Shown piece by piece: positions 18,517 to 28,127 of a stretch of 64,000 nt of DNA. The notes under the pieces were generated by a model. That model was not told where the DNA came from. It made no database searches and worked only from the letters and a program-made list of their open reading frames with translations. The stretch spans positions 124,001 to 188,000 of the forward strand of contig CALGNX010000002.1 of assembly GCA_937958265.1 (NCBI GenBank), read 5' to 3'. The position numbers and the translations under genes were made by a program. The stretch comes from an uncultured Algibacter sp. GTDB lineage: Bacteria; Bacteroidota; Bacteroidia; Flavobacteriales; Flavobacteriaceae. Position 1 is the first letter of the stretch. Each line of letters starts with the position of its first letter.

Positions 18517-18560
18517 AAAAAGGTAACATGTTGCTATAAATTGAGATTGATGTTACCTTT
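18517..18560 (-). terminator. Terminator of the ABC exporter unit
   Basis: Arms AGGTAACAT (18521-18529) and ATGTTACCT (18550-18558) are separated by a 20-base loop, with five Ts following on the minus strand. It lies about 20 bases beyond the exporter's stop. Confidence 0.75.
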
Positions 18561-18578
18561 CTATTTGTGTTTAGGAAA

Positions 18579-20438
18579 TTACTCAAAGCTTTGCATGTCC
18601 ACTAGTTTTTTATAAACGCCTGCTTTTTTAATAAGTGCTTCGTGCTTACCCTGTTCTACAATTTCCCCTTTATTAAGTACTACAATAATATCTGCATTTT
18701 GTATGGTAGATAGCCTATGGGCAATAACAATAGATGTTCTGTTTTTCATCATGTTTTCCAAAGCTACTTGTACAATGCGTTCGCTTTCGGTATCCAAGGC
18801 AGAAGTGGCTTCATCTAAAACCATAATAGGAGGGCTTTTTAATACGGCTCGTGCGATACTTAAACGTTGTTTTTGGCCACCAGATAATTTTCCGCCTGCG
18901 TCTCCAATGTTGGTGTTTATGCCTTCGGGTAGAGCTTTAACAAACTCCCAAGCATTGGCTATTTTTAGGGCCTCAATAATTTCGGAATCTGTAGCGTTTG
19001 GTTTACCAAGTTTTATATTGTTAGCAATACTAGCGTTAAATAAAATAGCATCTTGGGTTACAATACCAAGTTGCTTCCTTAAAGAGCTTGTTGTAATGTT
19101 ATTAATGTTTATTCCATCAATTAATATTTCGCCTTTGTTTACATGATAAAACCGTGTTATAAGGTTAGCAATAGTGGATTTTCCACTACCAGATTGCCCA
19201 ACTAGTGCTACTGTTTTGCCTTTTGTAATAGTTAAGGAGAAATTTTTTAAAACATATTCATCTTGGTATTTAAATGCTATATTTTTAAATTCTATTTGGT
19301 TTTCAAATCCGTTTTTATCTTTTGCGTTTGGCTTATCTTTTATAGGGTTAGGAGCGTCTATAATTTCTTGTATACGGTCTGCGGCTGCAGCGCCTTTTTT
19401 TACGTTATAAATTCCGCGAGTAATAGCCTTAGCTGGTGTTAGTATATTGTAAGATAAACCTAAGTAAACTAAAAACGTACTACCATCTAAAGATGAGCTG
19501 GGGTCTCCTGTTAATATTAAACGCCCACCGTACCAAAGTATTCCCGATATCATGAAAATGCCAAGTATTTCACTTGCGGGAGAGGCTAAATTTTGTCTGT
19601 TTAATAATTTATTAGAGAAGTTATAAAACCTTTCGGTTGATTCTTTAAAACGTTTATTGAAAATGCCTTCTGCATTAAAACCTTTTATAATACGTAAACC
19701 TGTTAAGGTTTCTTCTAGAGTAGAAAGAAATAGGCCTTGTTCTTTTTGTACGCGTCCAGATTTTCGTTTTAAACTTTTACCAATTCTAGAAATAATAAAG
19801 CTCATTATTGGTATAAATATAAAAACAAATAGGGTAAGTTGCGGACTTATGGCTAGCATTGCAATGATAGTAAATATAATAGTAAGTGGTTCCCTTATAA
19901 TAAGTTCCAGAACAGGTAAAAAGGAGTACTGCAAATCATTAACATCACCAGTTACACGTGCTATAATATCGCCTTTTCTTTGTTCGGAGAAAAAGGATAA
20001 TGGTAGTTCTACTGTTTTTTTATAAACTTGATTTCTGATGTCTCGTATAACGCCATTTCTTAAAAATACCATAAAATAGTTAGCCAAATAGCCTGCTAAG
20101 TTTTTTAGTATAAACATGGAGATTATAAGTGTAATTACAAATATTAACGCATTTTCTTTATTGCCTCCGGTAAATGCATTCATGTAATAAATTAAAAAAT
20201 CCTCGCCATAATCTTTTAAGTTTTTAATGCCGGAATATTCTGGTTTCTTAATAATTTCAGTCAATATTTCTTTACCGGAACCATCTACGCTTTTTGCGAA
20301 TATAACATCAAGCATTGGCTTTAAAGCTATAAACGAAAGGGTGCTAAATAAGGCATAAAATACATTTGCAAGAATGTGCCCTAAAGCGTATTTTTTATAA
20401 GGTTTGGTATACTTAAGTATTGTAATAAAATGTCCCAT
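18579..20438 (-). CDS. MsbA-like ABC exporter (fused permease and ATPase)
   Basis: This 619-residue half-transporter has an N-terminal six-helix exporter domain (about 1-330) and a C-terminal ATPase: Walker A VGQSGSGKST, signature LSGGQKQR, Walker B PIMVLDEATSALD and H-loop IVIAHRLST. Homodimers of this type flip lipids or export drugs; lipid A core flipping is the classical MsbA role, but many paralogues exist and substrate cannot be read from sequence. A 50-residue insertion (about 55-95, SVDGSGKEILTEIIKKPEYS...) between helices 1 and 2 is seen in many Bacteroidota homologues. Its ATG overlaps the stop of the phosphohexomutase gene by one base (TAATG), implying translational coupling. Confidence 0.85.
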   Translation of the reverse strand: MGHFITILKYTKPYKKYALGHILANVFYALFSTLSFIALKPMLDVIFAKSVDGSGKEILTEIIKKPEYSGIKNLKDYGEDFLIYYMNAFTGGNKENALIFVITLIISMFILKNLAGYLANYFMVFLRNGVIRDIRNQVYKKTVELPLSFFSEQRKGDIIARVTGDVNDLQYSFLPVLELIIREPLTIIFTIIAMLAISPQLTLFVFIFIPIMSFIISRIGKSLKRKSGRVQKEQGLFLSTLEETLTGLRIIKGFNAEGIFNKRFKESTERFYNFSNKLLNRQNLASPASEILGIFMISGILWYGGRLILTGDPSSSLDGSTFLVYLGLSYNILTPAKAITRGIYNVKKGAAAADRIQEIIDAPNPIKDKPNAKDKNGFENQIEFKNIAFKYQDEYVLKNFSLTITKGKTVALVGQSGSGKSTIANLITRFYHVNKGEILIDGININNITTSSLRKQLGIVTQDAILFNASIANNIKLGKPNATDSEIIEALKIANAWEFVKALPEGINTNIGDAGGKLSGGQKQRLSIARAVLKSPPIMVLDEATSALDTESERIVQVALENMMKNRTSIVIAHRLSTIQNADIIVVLNKGEIVEQGKHEALIKKAGVYKKLVDMQSFE

Positions 20439-22168
20439 TAAATAAGTTTCATGTCTTTTAAAATAGTTTCAGCTTTGGCATCTAGAGTAGCTTCAACTGT
20501 TTTAAAGTTATCTATAGTATTCAATTTTGTGTTAACGCTTACATAAAACTTTATTTTAGGTTCTGTACCACTGGGTCTTAAAGCTATTTGGCTACCATCT
20601 TCTGTATAATAAATTATTACATTCGATTTTGGTACATCAAGCGCTGTTACAGCGCCGGTTTCCATGTTTTTTGAAGTAGAAGAATCGTAATCTTCAATTT
20701 TTAAAACTTTCGAATTATTAATTACCGTTACAGGGTTTTCGCGGGCATCGGTCATCATTTGTTTAATTTCTTGAGCGCCTTCAATACCTTTTTTGGTTAG
20801 TGAAACTAGTTTTTCTTTAAAGCATCCGTGCTCAACATAAAGTTTAACTAACTCATTAAAGAAAGAGCTACCATTGGATTTTGCTATAGCAGCAATTTCA
20901 CAGGCTAATAGGGTAGCGGTAACAGCATCTTTATCTCTTACAAAATCGCCAACCATAAAGCCAAAACTTTCTTCGCCACCACCAACAAAATCAAGTTCTG
21001 GAAAATCAACAATTAGTTTGGCAATCCATTTAAAGCCAGTTAAAACAATTTTATTTTCAACCTCGTAGCTTGCTGCAAGTTTGTTTAGCATTGGCGTAGA
21101 AACAATAGTTGTTGCTATAAATTCCTTTCCTTTTATTTTTCCTTCAGATTGCCATTTTTTCAACAAAAAATCGACCATCATAACCATAGTTTGGTTGCCG
21201 TTAAGGAGTTGTAGGTTGCCATCGGAATTTCGAACCGCAACACCTAATCTGTCGCAATCTGGATCTGTACCAATAACAATATCTGCGTTTTCTTGCTCTG
21301 CTAGTTCTAGAGCCATTTTTAAGGCGGCTGGTTCTTCTGGGTTTGGCGATTTTACGGTTGGGAAATTACCATCTGGTATTTCTTGTTCTTTTACAATAGA
21401 TACATTTTTGTAACCTGCGCGTTTTAAAGTTTCGGGTACTGTGGTAATAGATGTTCCATGAAGGGAGGTAAAAACAATCTTTAAATCGTCTTTAGCTTCT
21501 TGTGTTGCGCCAACACAGCCATTTTTAACTGCTGCATTAATAAAAACATCATCAACATCTTTTCCTATGTAATGGATGAGTTTACTGTTTGCTTCAAATT
21601 TTATTTTAGCATAATCTATATTATTAATATGCGTAATTACTGTGTTATCATGTGGAGGTACTAATTGGCCACCATCTTGCCAATACACCTTGTAACCATT
21701 GTATTCTGGCGGGTTGTGCGAGGCTGTTAAAACAATACCACAGTGGCAATTTAAATGTTTTACAGCAAAGGATAATTCTGGAGTAGCACGTAAATCTTCA
21801 AATAAGTATACTTTTATACCGTTTGCAGAAAACACATCTGCGACTAACTTAGCAAGGGATTTACTATTATGTCTACAATCAAAAGCAATAACGGCTTTTG
21901 GTGTTTCGTTAGGAAATTGTTTATTTAAATAATCGCTTAAACCCTGTGTGCTTTTACCTAGTGTGTATTTATTAATACGGTTGGTCCCAACACCCATAAT
22001 ACCCCGCATGCCACCTGTACCAAATTCCAAATCTTTATAAAAACTTTCCTGAATATCTTTTGGATTGTTAGCTATACTATTTTTAATAGTTTGCTGTGTT
22101 TCGTTATCAAAAGTAGGTGTTAGCCATGTGTTAATTCTTTTTAAGATTTTAGGTTCAATTTGTATCAT
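20438..22168 (-). CDS. Phosphoglucomutase/phosphomannomutase family phospho-sugar mutase
   Basis: This 576-residue alpha-D-phosphohexomutase is of the long PgcA/PGM2 type. It has the four domain signatures: catalytic phosphoserine loop TASHNPPEYNGYKVYW, metal loop GTDPDCDRLGVA, sugar loop GGGEESFGFMVGDFVRDKDA and phosphate loop ALRPSGTEPKIKFYV. It interconverts hexose 1- and 6-phosphates for glycolysis or sugar-nucleotide synthesis. Its stop overlaps the start of the ABC exporter gene, and a GT2 glycosyltransferase lies upstream, so a link to envelope glycan building is possible. Confidence 0.92.
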   Translation of the reverse strand: MIQIEPKILKRINTWLTPTFDNETQQTIKNSIANNPKDIQESFYKDLEFGTGGMRGIMGVGTNRINKYTLGKSTQGLSDYLNKQFPNETPKAVIAFDCRHNSKSLAKLVADVFSANGIKVYLFEDLRATPELSFAVKHLNCHCGIVLTASHNPPEYNGYKVYWQDGGQLVPPHDNTVITHINNIDYAKIKFEANSKLIHYIGKDVDDVFINAAVKNGCVGATQEAKDDLKIVFTSLHGTSITTVPETLKRAGYKNVSIVKEQEIPDGNFPTVKSPNPEEPAALKMALELAEQENADIVIGTDPDCDRLGVAVRNSDGNLQLLNGNQTMVMMVDFLLKKWQSEGKIKGKEFIATTIVSTPMLNKLAASYEVENKIVLTGFKWIAKLIVDFPELDFVGGGEESFGFMVGDFVRDKDAVTATLLACEIAAIAKSNGSSFFNELVKLYVEHGCFKEKLVSLTKKGIEGAQEIKQMMTDARENPVTVINNSKVLKIEDYDSSTSKNMETGAVTALDVPKSNVIIYYTEDGSQIALRPSGTEPKIKFYVSVNTKLNTIDNFKTVEATLDAKAETILKDMKLI

Positions 22169-22265
22169 GGGTTTCGTTATGTATTAGGGTAATTAGCAAA
22201 AATAAGTATTTGCTTAAAATATTATTTAATATGTATTTATATACAACAAAGCATGTGTTGTAAAT

Positions 22266-23213
22266 TTAAAAATTTAACTCCTTATTAATTAAATATCGCT
22301 TTTTATCTGGTTTGTTTCTTAAAATAAGTTCTCCTAAAAATCCTGCAACAAAAAATTGCGTACCAATAATCATGGTAACTAGTGAGATATAAAATTGCGG
22401 ACGCTGTGTAATAAGCCTACCAGTACGATCAATAAATAATTTATCGACTCCTAAATAAATAGCAAAAGTAAACCCAATGGCAAACATTATAAAGCCTAAA
22501 GCTCCAAATAAATGCATGGGTTGTTTACCAAAACGCGATAAAAACCAAATGGTAATTAAGTCTAAAAAACCATGAATAAAGCGATCTATACCAAATTTAG
22601 TAACACCATATTTTCTAGCTTGGTGTTGTACTACTTTTTCTCCAATTTTTGAGAAGCCTGCATTTTTGCACAATAAGGGAATATATCGATGCATTTCCCC
22701 ATGAACAGATATGTTTTTAATCACTACTTTTTTGTATGCCTTTAGCCCGCAATTAAAATCATGAAGTTTTACTCCAGATGTTTTTCTAGCCGCCCAATTA
22801 AATAATTTTGATGGTATGTTTTTAGAAATTACTGAGTCGTAACGCTTTTTTTTCCAACCGGATACTAACTCATAACCATCATTTATAATCATGCTGTATA
22901 GCTCGGGGATTTCATCTGGACTGTCTTGTAAATCAGCATCCATGGTTATAACTACACTTCCTTGTGCTTTTGCAAAACCAGCATGTAAAGCTTGCGATTT
23001 TCCAAAATTCTTTAGAAAACGAATACCTTTAACGGCTTTATTTTTATTGAATAATTTTGAAATAATTTCCCAGGACTTATCAGTGCTACCATCATCTATA
23101 AAAATAATTTCATAAGATAATTGGTTGTCCTGCATAACCTTTGCAATCCAATCATGCAATTCGGTTAAAGAATCTTCCTCGTTTAATAATGGTATAACTA
23201 CGGATATTTGCAT
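22266..23213 (-). CDS. GT2 glycosyltransferase, polyisoprenyl-phosphate transferase type
   Basis: The 315-residue protein has an N-terminal GT-A domain (SVVIPLLNEEDSL, IFIDDGSTDKSW, and VITMDADLQDSPDEIPEL with the DxD) and two C-terminal transmembrane segments (about 236-258 and 277-300). This is the DPM1/ArnC/GtrB architecture, in which a sugar is transferred from UDP- or GDP-sugar to undecaprenyl phosphate on the cytoplasmic face. It is probably co-transcribed with the DUF4199 protein gene (38 bases upstream) and may feed envelope polysaccharide or lipid modification. Confidence 0.87.
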   Translation of the reverse strand: MQISVVIPLLNEEDSLTELHDWIAKVMQDNQLSYEIIFIDDGSTDKSWEIISKLFNKNKAVKGIRFLKNFGKSQALHAGFAKAQGSVVITMDADLQDSPDEIPELYSMIINDGYELVSGWKKKRYDSVISKNIPSKLFNWAARKTSGVKLHDFNCGLKAYKKVVIKNISVHGEMHRYIPLLCKNAGFSKIGEKVVQHQARKYGVTKFGIDRFIHGFLDLITIWFLSRFGKQPMHLFGALGFIMFAIGFTFAIYLGVDKLFIDRTGRLITQRPQFYISLVTMIIGTQFFVAGFLGELILRNKPDKKRYLINKELNF

Positions 23214-23251
23214 CTAAAATAGTTTCAAAATATTAAATAATAAAATTGAAG

Positions 23252-23782
23252 TTATTCTGCGCTTGGGTTGTTATTTTTCATTGCTGCGGCTACTATTAGC
23301 CCAATAATACTCATTATTACTAAATTTCCCGCAAGGCTTTTTAGTACGTTTCCTGCGGAATATTGGTTTTGAGATTCTAATTCTGTTATGGTTTTATCTA
23401 TAGCCTCTGCAGGTAAATTAAGTCCTTCTAACATCACTAGACTTTTTTCAATGGTAATCTGCTTTAAAGTTAAGGCGGCATCGGTATCAATAAAATTAAA
23501 AAGAACAAACGAAACAAAAGTATTTATACAAACAGCAACTAAAATAGTAATAAAAAAAGCTGTAAACACTTCTTTAAAAGAAGCAAATCCGTTTTGAGAT
23601 TGTTTAACCTTTACAACAGCTAAAATACCTACTATTATCATAAGAATAACAAGGCTCATGCCAAACCACATATTTACAAATAAATCTAGTTTAACAGCAT
23701 AGGCAATAATAGTGGTTAAAGCAAGAGCAGTACCTAAGTACAGACCAAAATTAGAAGCAATAGATTTAAGTGATTTTTGCAT
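23252..23782 (-). CDS. DUF4199 family membrane protein
   Basis: This 176-residue protein has four predicted transmembrane segments (about 13-31, 36-58, 70-97 and 147-168). The pattern of FGLYLGTALALTTIIAY, FASFKEVFTAFFITILVA and the loop rich in ITIEKSLVMLE matches DUF4199 proteins, which in Bacteroidota are regularly found directly before a GT2 glycosyltransferase, as here. The function is unknown. The conserved pairing suggests that it helps the transferase, for example as a lipid-linked sugar partner. Confidence 0.75.
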   Translation of the reverse strand: MQKSLKSIASNFGLYLGTALALTTIIAYAVKLDLFVNMWFGMSLVILMIIVGILAVVKVKQSQNGFASFKEVFTAFFITILVAVCINTFVSFVLFNFIDTDAALTLKQITIEKSLVMLEGLNLPAEAIDKTITELESQNQYSAGNVLKSLAGNLVIMSIIGLIVAAAMKNNNPSAE

Positions 23783-23955
23783 AACTTTTGTAGGTTTTTT
23801 AAATGAGTTAGTTTTTTAAGAACCCAAAGATAGTAAAACCTTATATTTGACGATTGCATATTACTGGTTTATTCCTAATTTTATCTGTTTTTTGCTCTAT
23901 CATAAATAAATTTAAAATAAAATATAAAATACTTAAAATAAAAATAAAAAAAGCA

Positions 23956-23985
23956 TTGTGTATTTGTAAAAAATAATTAAATTCG
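23956..23985 (+). promoter_or_regulatory. Putative promoter of the L31 gene
   Basis: TTG at 23956-23958 is followed after 19 bases by TAAATTCG (23978-23985), close to the Bacteroidota housekeeping consensus TTG-N19-TAnnTTTG. Transcription would begin about 30 bases before the L31 ATG. Confidence 0.45.
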
Positions 23986-24022
23986 CACTTTCAAAATTAC
24001 ACAGAATAAAAAGCATTTAGCG

Positions 24023-24274
24023 ATGAGAAAAGGTATACACCCAGAAAATTATAGATTAGTAGCTTTCAAAGACATGTCAAACGAAGACGTGTTTTTAACA
24101 AAATCTACAGCAAATACAAACGAAACTCTTGAGGTTGATGGTGTTGAGTATCCATTAATTAAAATGGAAATTTCAAGAACATCTCACCCGTTTTATACAG
24201 GTAAATCTAAATTAGTAGATACTGCTGGTCGTATTGATAAATTCAAAACAAAATACGCTAAATTTAAAAAATAG
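24023..24274 (+). CDS. rpmE2: 50S ribosomal protein L31 type B
   Basis: This 83-residue protein starts [20 protein letters not shown] and carries [23 protein letters not shown], the block typical of L31. The CxxC zinc-binding cysteines of the A type are absent, so this is the zinc-independent B form, the usual one in Flavobacteriia. It is followed by its own terminator. Confidence 0.96.
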   Translation: MRKGIHPENYRLVAFKDMSNEDVFLTKSTANTNETLEVDGVEYPLIKMEISRTSHPFYTGKSKLVDTAGRIDKFKTKYAKFKK

Positions 24275-24297
24275 TTTAGCTTATTTATATACAATTT

Positions 24298-24330
24298 AAA
24301 AGCCTTTCTAAAAATAGAGAGGCTTTTTTG
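24298..24330 (+). terminator. Terminator of the L31 gene
   Basis: A stem of AAAGCCTTTCT and AGAGAGGCTTT with a six-base loop is followed by a T-run, 24 bases after the L31 stop. Confidence 0.85.
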
Positions 24331-24364
24331 TTCTTAAATTTTAACCATAACCACCGCTTTTTTT

Positions 24365-25540
24365 ATGAATTACATTCTATTTGATGGCCCGTCGCGCAAT
24401 AATTTACTACCCTTTACTTTTACCAGACCGGTTGCCGATATTCGTGTTGGAATTTTAACCATTAGAGAAAAGTGGGAATTATTTTTGCAAACCACCACCA
24501 CAACAGTAACAGAGGATTATCTCTCAGAGAAATATCCTATGGTTGAAATGGATGAAAATATTATGATTAATGCATCTTGCCTTCCCAATTTAGACTTGGC
24601 AACGCTAATTATAAACCTAAAAGAAAATCAAGCCATATTTAGCGGGGAAGATATTATTGCTTTTTTTACAAGAGAAGGTCAAGAAGATATTGATTTTAAT
24701 AACTACGAAGCTATTGAGTATACGCAAGATATTATAACAATTCAACACACGTGGGATATCTTCACAAAAAATGGTGTAGCCATACAAGAAGATTTTACGC
24801 TACTAACAAAAGACAAAACATCGCAACCCATACCTGTTAGTAATAACGTTATAGCACCCGAAAACATTTTTTTAGAAGCAGGAGCAAAATTAGAGTTTAC
24901 AACTCTTAATGCTAGTACTGGGCCAATTTATATAGGTAAAAATGCCGAAGTTATGGAAGGCGCCATAGCTCGTGGTCCATTAGCATTATGCGAAAATGCC
25001 ACCATAAAGTTAGGTGCAAAAATTTATGGCCCAACCACAGTGGGACGCCATAGTAAAGTAGGGGGCGAGGTAAATAATTCTGTGATTTTCGATTTTTCGA
25101 ATAAAGGGCACGATGGTTTTTTAGGTAACTCCGTCTTAGGCGAGTGGTGTAATTTAGGAGCCGATACCAACAACTCTAATTTAAAAAATAACTATGCCGA
25201 AGTGCGTTTGTGGGATTATCAAACAAGTAATTTTGCCAAAACAGGATTGCAATTTTGTGGCCTCATGATGGGCGACCATAGTAAATGTGGTATAAACACC
25301 ATGTTTAATACCGGTACAGTAATTGGTGTAAGTACTAATATTTTTGGTAGTGGTTTTCCTCGCAATTTTGTACCTAGTTTTAGTTGGGGCGGTAACAGTG
25401 GTTTTACAACATATTTAACTAAAAAGGCTTTTGAGGTAGCTAAAGTAGTTATGTCTAGGCGTAAAATAGAACTCTCGGAACAAGACAAAGCTATTTTAGA
25501 GCATATTTTTGAAGAAACAAAACAATATAGAAGAGGTTAA
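24365..25540 (+). CDS. GlmU-like protein (putative sugar nucleotidyltransferase with left-handed beta-helix)
   Basis: This 391-residue protein begins MNYILFDGPSRNNLLPFTFTRP, typical of a Bacteroidota family annotated as GlmU-family or putative sugar nucleotidyl transferase. The N-terminal half is a reduced nucleotidyltransferase-like domain. From about residue 195 a hexapeptide-repeat beta-helix follows (GPIYIGKNAEVMEGAIARGP, NSVLGEWCNLGAD). The canonical LxxGxGTRM pyrophosphorylase loop is not seen, so catalysis as a nucleotidyltransferase is uncertain. The next-door 90-base repeat lies 6 bases after the stop. Confidence 0.8.
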   Translation: MNYILFDGPSRNNLLPFTFTRPVADIRVGILTIREKWELFLQTTTTTVTEDYLSEKYPMVEMDENIMINASCLPNLDLATLIINLKENQAIFSGEDIIAFFTREGQEDIDFNNYEAIEYTQDIITIQHTWDIFTKNGVAIQEDFTLLTKDKTSQPIPVSNNVIAPENIFLEAGAKLEFTTLNASTGPIYIGKNAEVMEGAIARGPLALCENATIKLGAKIYGPTTVGRHSKVGGEVNNSVIFDFSNKGHDGFLGNSVLGEWCNLGADTNNSNLKNNYAEVRLWDYQTSNFAKTGLQFCGLMMGDHSKCGINTMFNTGTVIGVSTNIFGSGFPRNFVPSFSWGGNSGFTTYLTKKAFEVAKVVMSRRKIELSEQDKAILEHIFEETKQYRRG

Positions 25541-25545
25541 AATTT

Positions 25546-25634
25546 GGGCGTTACCACAAGGGTCGGGCTTTACGCTTCAAGTCCTCGCACCTCCTAAGGT
25601 CGGGCTGTGGGCTTTTCACTGCAATCCCTAACGC
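25546..25634 (+). repeat. Dispersed palindromic repeat, family 1, copy B
   Basis: This 89-base copy runs from GGGCGTTACCACAAGG to AATCCCTAACGC and matches copy A (15809-15898) read in reverse and copy C (60277-60369). Inside, GGTCGGGCT occurs twice as a direct repeat about 38 bases apart. It begins 6 bases after the GlmU-like stop. The rest of the 316-base gap up to 25856 shows nothing recognisable. Confidence 0.85.
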
Positions 25635-25856
25635 GTGCTATGTAAGCATGAATGTAATTATAAATTTAGTGTTGTATTATCTTAATTAATTGTTGTTTTT
25701 TTACTAATTTATTATTTGAATTAATGCACAATTAAGCTTGTCTTAATTGTTTTTAACCTCAATTAAACCTTAAATAATCCAATTTATTAAAAGCGGAATT
25801 CAAATATAAATCCCTGTAAGTAATAGCCAGTAGAGTGTAAAATAAGAAGAAAACAC

Positions 25857-26170
25857 ATGTTAGGAGTTTTATTTATTTTATAGCAAAACGATTTTATAAT
25901 TTAGCTAGCGATTATAAAACCAACAAATGGCTTTATGCTACTTTAGGAGTTATTGCTTATTATGCTAGTGGTGCAGTTTTTATTTTTAGTGTTGCGCTAT
26001 TGGATATTTATATTTTTAATTGGGATAGTTCTTTTGGCATGAATTTATTAGTAATACCTTCTGGTTTATTAGGCGCACTAGGTCTTTATACCATTTTGAA
26101 AAATAGCTGGCAAAAATTAACAGTAGTTGTTAAAGATGAAATAAACGAAATAGGCAAGCCTTCAACCTAG
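25857..26170 (+). pseudogene. Frameshifted small membrane protein gene
   Basis: The ATG at 25857 reads MLGVLFIL and stops. From about 25865 a second frame continues without a start codon to a TAG at 26168, reading FIYFIAKRFYNLASDYKTNK and then two hydrophobic stretches (YATLGVIAYYASGAVFIFSV, and a glycine-rich one at LLVIPSGLLGALGLY). Adding one T to the run at 25867-25870 would join both frames into a single protein of about 105 residues, which resembles small flavobacterial membrane proteins starting MxGILFIYxIGKxFYxLA. A one-base deletion, a sequencing error or programmed slippage would all fit. The gene ends 2 bases from the convergent lipoprotein gene. Confidence 0.7.
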
Positions 26171-26172
26171 TA

Positions 26173-27798
26173 TTATTCTTTTCTTACATATTTTAAATCC
26201 AACAAATTTATAGGGTTTGTACCTAGGCCTTTTATATTTTTTTTTGTGAAACGAACCACTTCATCATAAAAAAGAGGAACCATTATGGCGTTGTCCATAG
26301 CTAAAGAGTCTATATGCATATAAAGCTTTTTTCTTTCTTTAATATCTGAAATATCAAAGGCTTTATTGTATAAACTATCCGCAGTTTTATTTTTAAAATG
26401 AAAATAATTTGATCCCTTAGGCGCGAAATTTTTACTGTAAAAAATGGATAAATAATTTTCGGCATCTAAGTAATCGGCAATCCAAGAGCTTCTAAACATA
26501 TCGACTTTTCCATTAGATCTTGCAGCTCTTAAGGTTGCCTCAGGCATAACATCAACTTTAATATTTAACCCGGTTTTTTCAAGCTCACGCTGTATAAATT
26601 CGCAAAAACTTAAATAATTACTAGAGGTTACTAAGGTAATTTCTGGGCTAGTAATACCACTTTCAGTTTTAAATTGTGCCACTAATTTTTTTGCTTTTTC
26701 GGGTTGATAGGTAAAACCTGCAGATGCGTTATGTCCAGGAAGCCCCTTTGGTATAAAGCCGCCGTTTGCAGGATTTCCAATGCCATTTCTTAGGTGAGTT
26801 ATCATTTTATTTCTATCAAAACCATAATTAATAGCTTTTCGTATTAGTACGGATTGTGCTTCTGGAGTTTCAGAATCTAAATAAAACCCTAGATACTCCG
26901 TATTTAAGTACGGGCCACGAATCATATCTACAGTTTTAGTGTATTTCGCTTTAAGTTTTCCATTAGCAGTTAATAATTCATCTTTATAAGAAGCATCTAG
27001 CCCAGATAAATAATCAATATTGCCTTGTGCAAATTGTAAAAACTCACTTTGCTTATCCGGTAAAAATGTTAAAGCTATAGCCTCTAAGTAAGGTAATGAT
27101 TTTCCTGTTTCATCTTTTTCAAAATAACGGTTATTTCGTCGTAAAACCAGTTTTATGTTTTCTTCCCAACGTTTAAATTTAAAAGGACCTGTACCAATGG
27201 GGTTCGTTCTAAAGTTAGTGCCATAAAAGGTTGCAATTTCTTTAGGAATTACAGAGCAGTATTTCATGCTTAATAAGCCAATAAAGGCAGGGAAAGGTTG
27301 CTTTAAAGTAATTTGAAAAATTGTATCGTTTATGGCTTTGAAGTTCTCAACCTTATTTAAAACCCAACTACCTGGTGCTGCAATAGATTTGTCTTTTAGG
27401 CGATTTAAGCTAAATGTAAAGTCGTTAGCAACAACATGTCGGGTGGAGTCTTTCCCAAACAAATGGTGTTTATGAAAGTAAACATCATTACGTAAATTAA
27501 AGGTGTATATTTTACCGCTTTCTGAAATTGTCCAGCTTTTTGCAATAGCAGGTAAAATGTTTAATTCGCTATCCAGTTGTACTAAGCCGTTAAATAATTG
27601 ATTACAAACGGAATTATCTTGCAAAGTTCTAGAAAAAGCAGGATCTAAGGTGTTTATGTTAGCAAACTCATTATATCTAAAAACTAAATGATCTTTATTT
27701 ACACCTGAATTATTTCCGCAGGAAAAAAGCAATAAAATAAAACTGCATGTGAAAACATAATATGTTGAAAATATTGTTTTGAGCTTTATAATCCTCAT
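26173..27798 (-). CDS. Extracellular solute-binding lipoprotein, family 5 (oligopeptide ABC type)
   Basis: The 541-residue protein has a lipoprotein signal (FILLLFSCGN, Cys27) and the SBP_bac_5 fold: ANINTLDPAFSRTLQDNSVC near the mature N-terminus, LAKSWTISESGKIYTFNLR with DVYFH, and IGTGPFKFKRWE. The family binds peptides, nickel or other small solutes for an ABC importer. No permease or ATPase gene lies beside it, so it must work with proteins encoded elsewhere or serve as an orphan receptor. It is convergent with the frameshifted gene and has no obvious operon partner. Confidence 0.9.
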   Translation of the reverse strand: MRIIKLKTIFSTYYVFTCSFILLLFSCGNNSGVNKDHLVFRYNEFANINTLDPAFSRTLQDNSVCNQLFNGLVQLDSELNILPAIAKSWTISESGKIYTFNLRNDVYFHKHHLFGKDSTRHVVANDFTFSLNRLKDKSIAAPGSWVLNKVENFKAINDTIFQITLKQPFPAFIGLLSMKYCSVIPKEIATFYGTNFRTNPIGTGPFKFKRWEENIKLVLRRNNRYFEKDETGKSLPYLEAIALTFLPDKQSEFLQFAQGNIDYLSGLDASYKDELLTANGKLKAKYTKTVDMIRGPYLNTEYLGFYLDSETPEAQSVLIRKAINYGFDRNKMITHLRNGIGNPANGGFIPKGLPGHNASAGFTYQPEKAKKLVAQFKTESGITSPEITLVTSSNYLSFCEFIQRELEKTGLNIKVDVMPEATLRAARSNGKVDMFRSSWIADYLDAENYLSIFYSKNFAPKGSNYFHFKNKTADSLYNKAFDISDIKERKKLYMHIDSLAMDNAIMVPLFYDEVVRFTKKNIKGLGTNPINLLDLKYVRKE

Positions 27799-28127
27799 AA
27801 ATTATTTGTAATTTGATTTATCAATACGCATAGCGCTTGTCTTTTGTTTAATATTCTATTAAAAAATAAAACAATTATAAATGCTATTCTATAATTTCTT
27901 AAATTATAAGGGTGTACCATAACTTAAATTGTTTTACTAAAAACTTTGTATTAATTTATATAACATTATTTTTTTGTTATACCGGCGTAAAAGTAATTAA
28001 ATACAATTCCAATATTAAATAAAATGCAAATCCAATTTTAATTAAGGCTGCTTCTTAAATTATAAAAGTCTTCATAGTTGGAAACAAAATGAAGAAATGC
28101 GCCATAGATATTGGTAAATGGTATAAA
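27799..28127. other. Divergent intergenic region
   Basis: This AT-rich stretch lies between the divergently transcribed solute-binding lipoprotein and mtaB genes. No coding remnant, repeat or RNA was recognised apart from the mtaB promoter immediately to its right. Confidence 0.5.

Noticed and set aside
25546-25634. Integron attC site explanation of the GCGTTA/TAACGC repeat
   Set aside because: The ends read GTT first and AAC last, the reverse of the attC arrangement, the RYYYAAC and GTTRRRY consensus is not met, and no cassette genes or integrase gene adjoin any copy.
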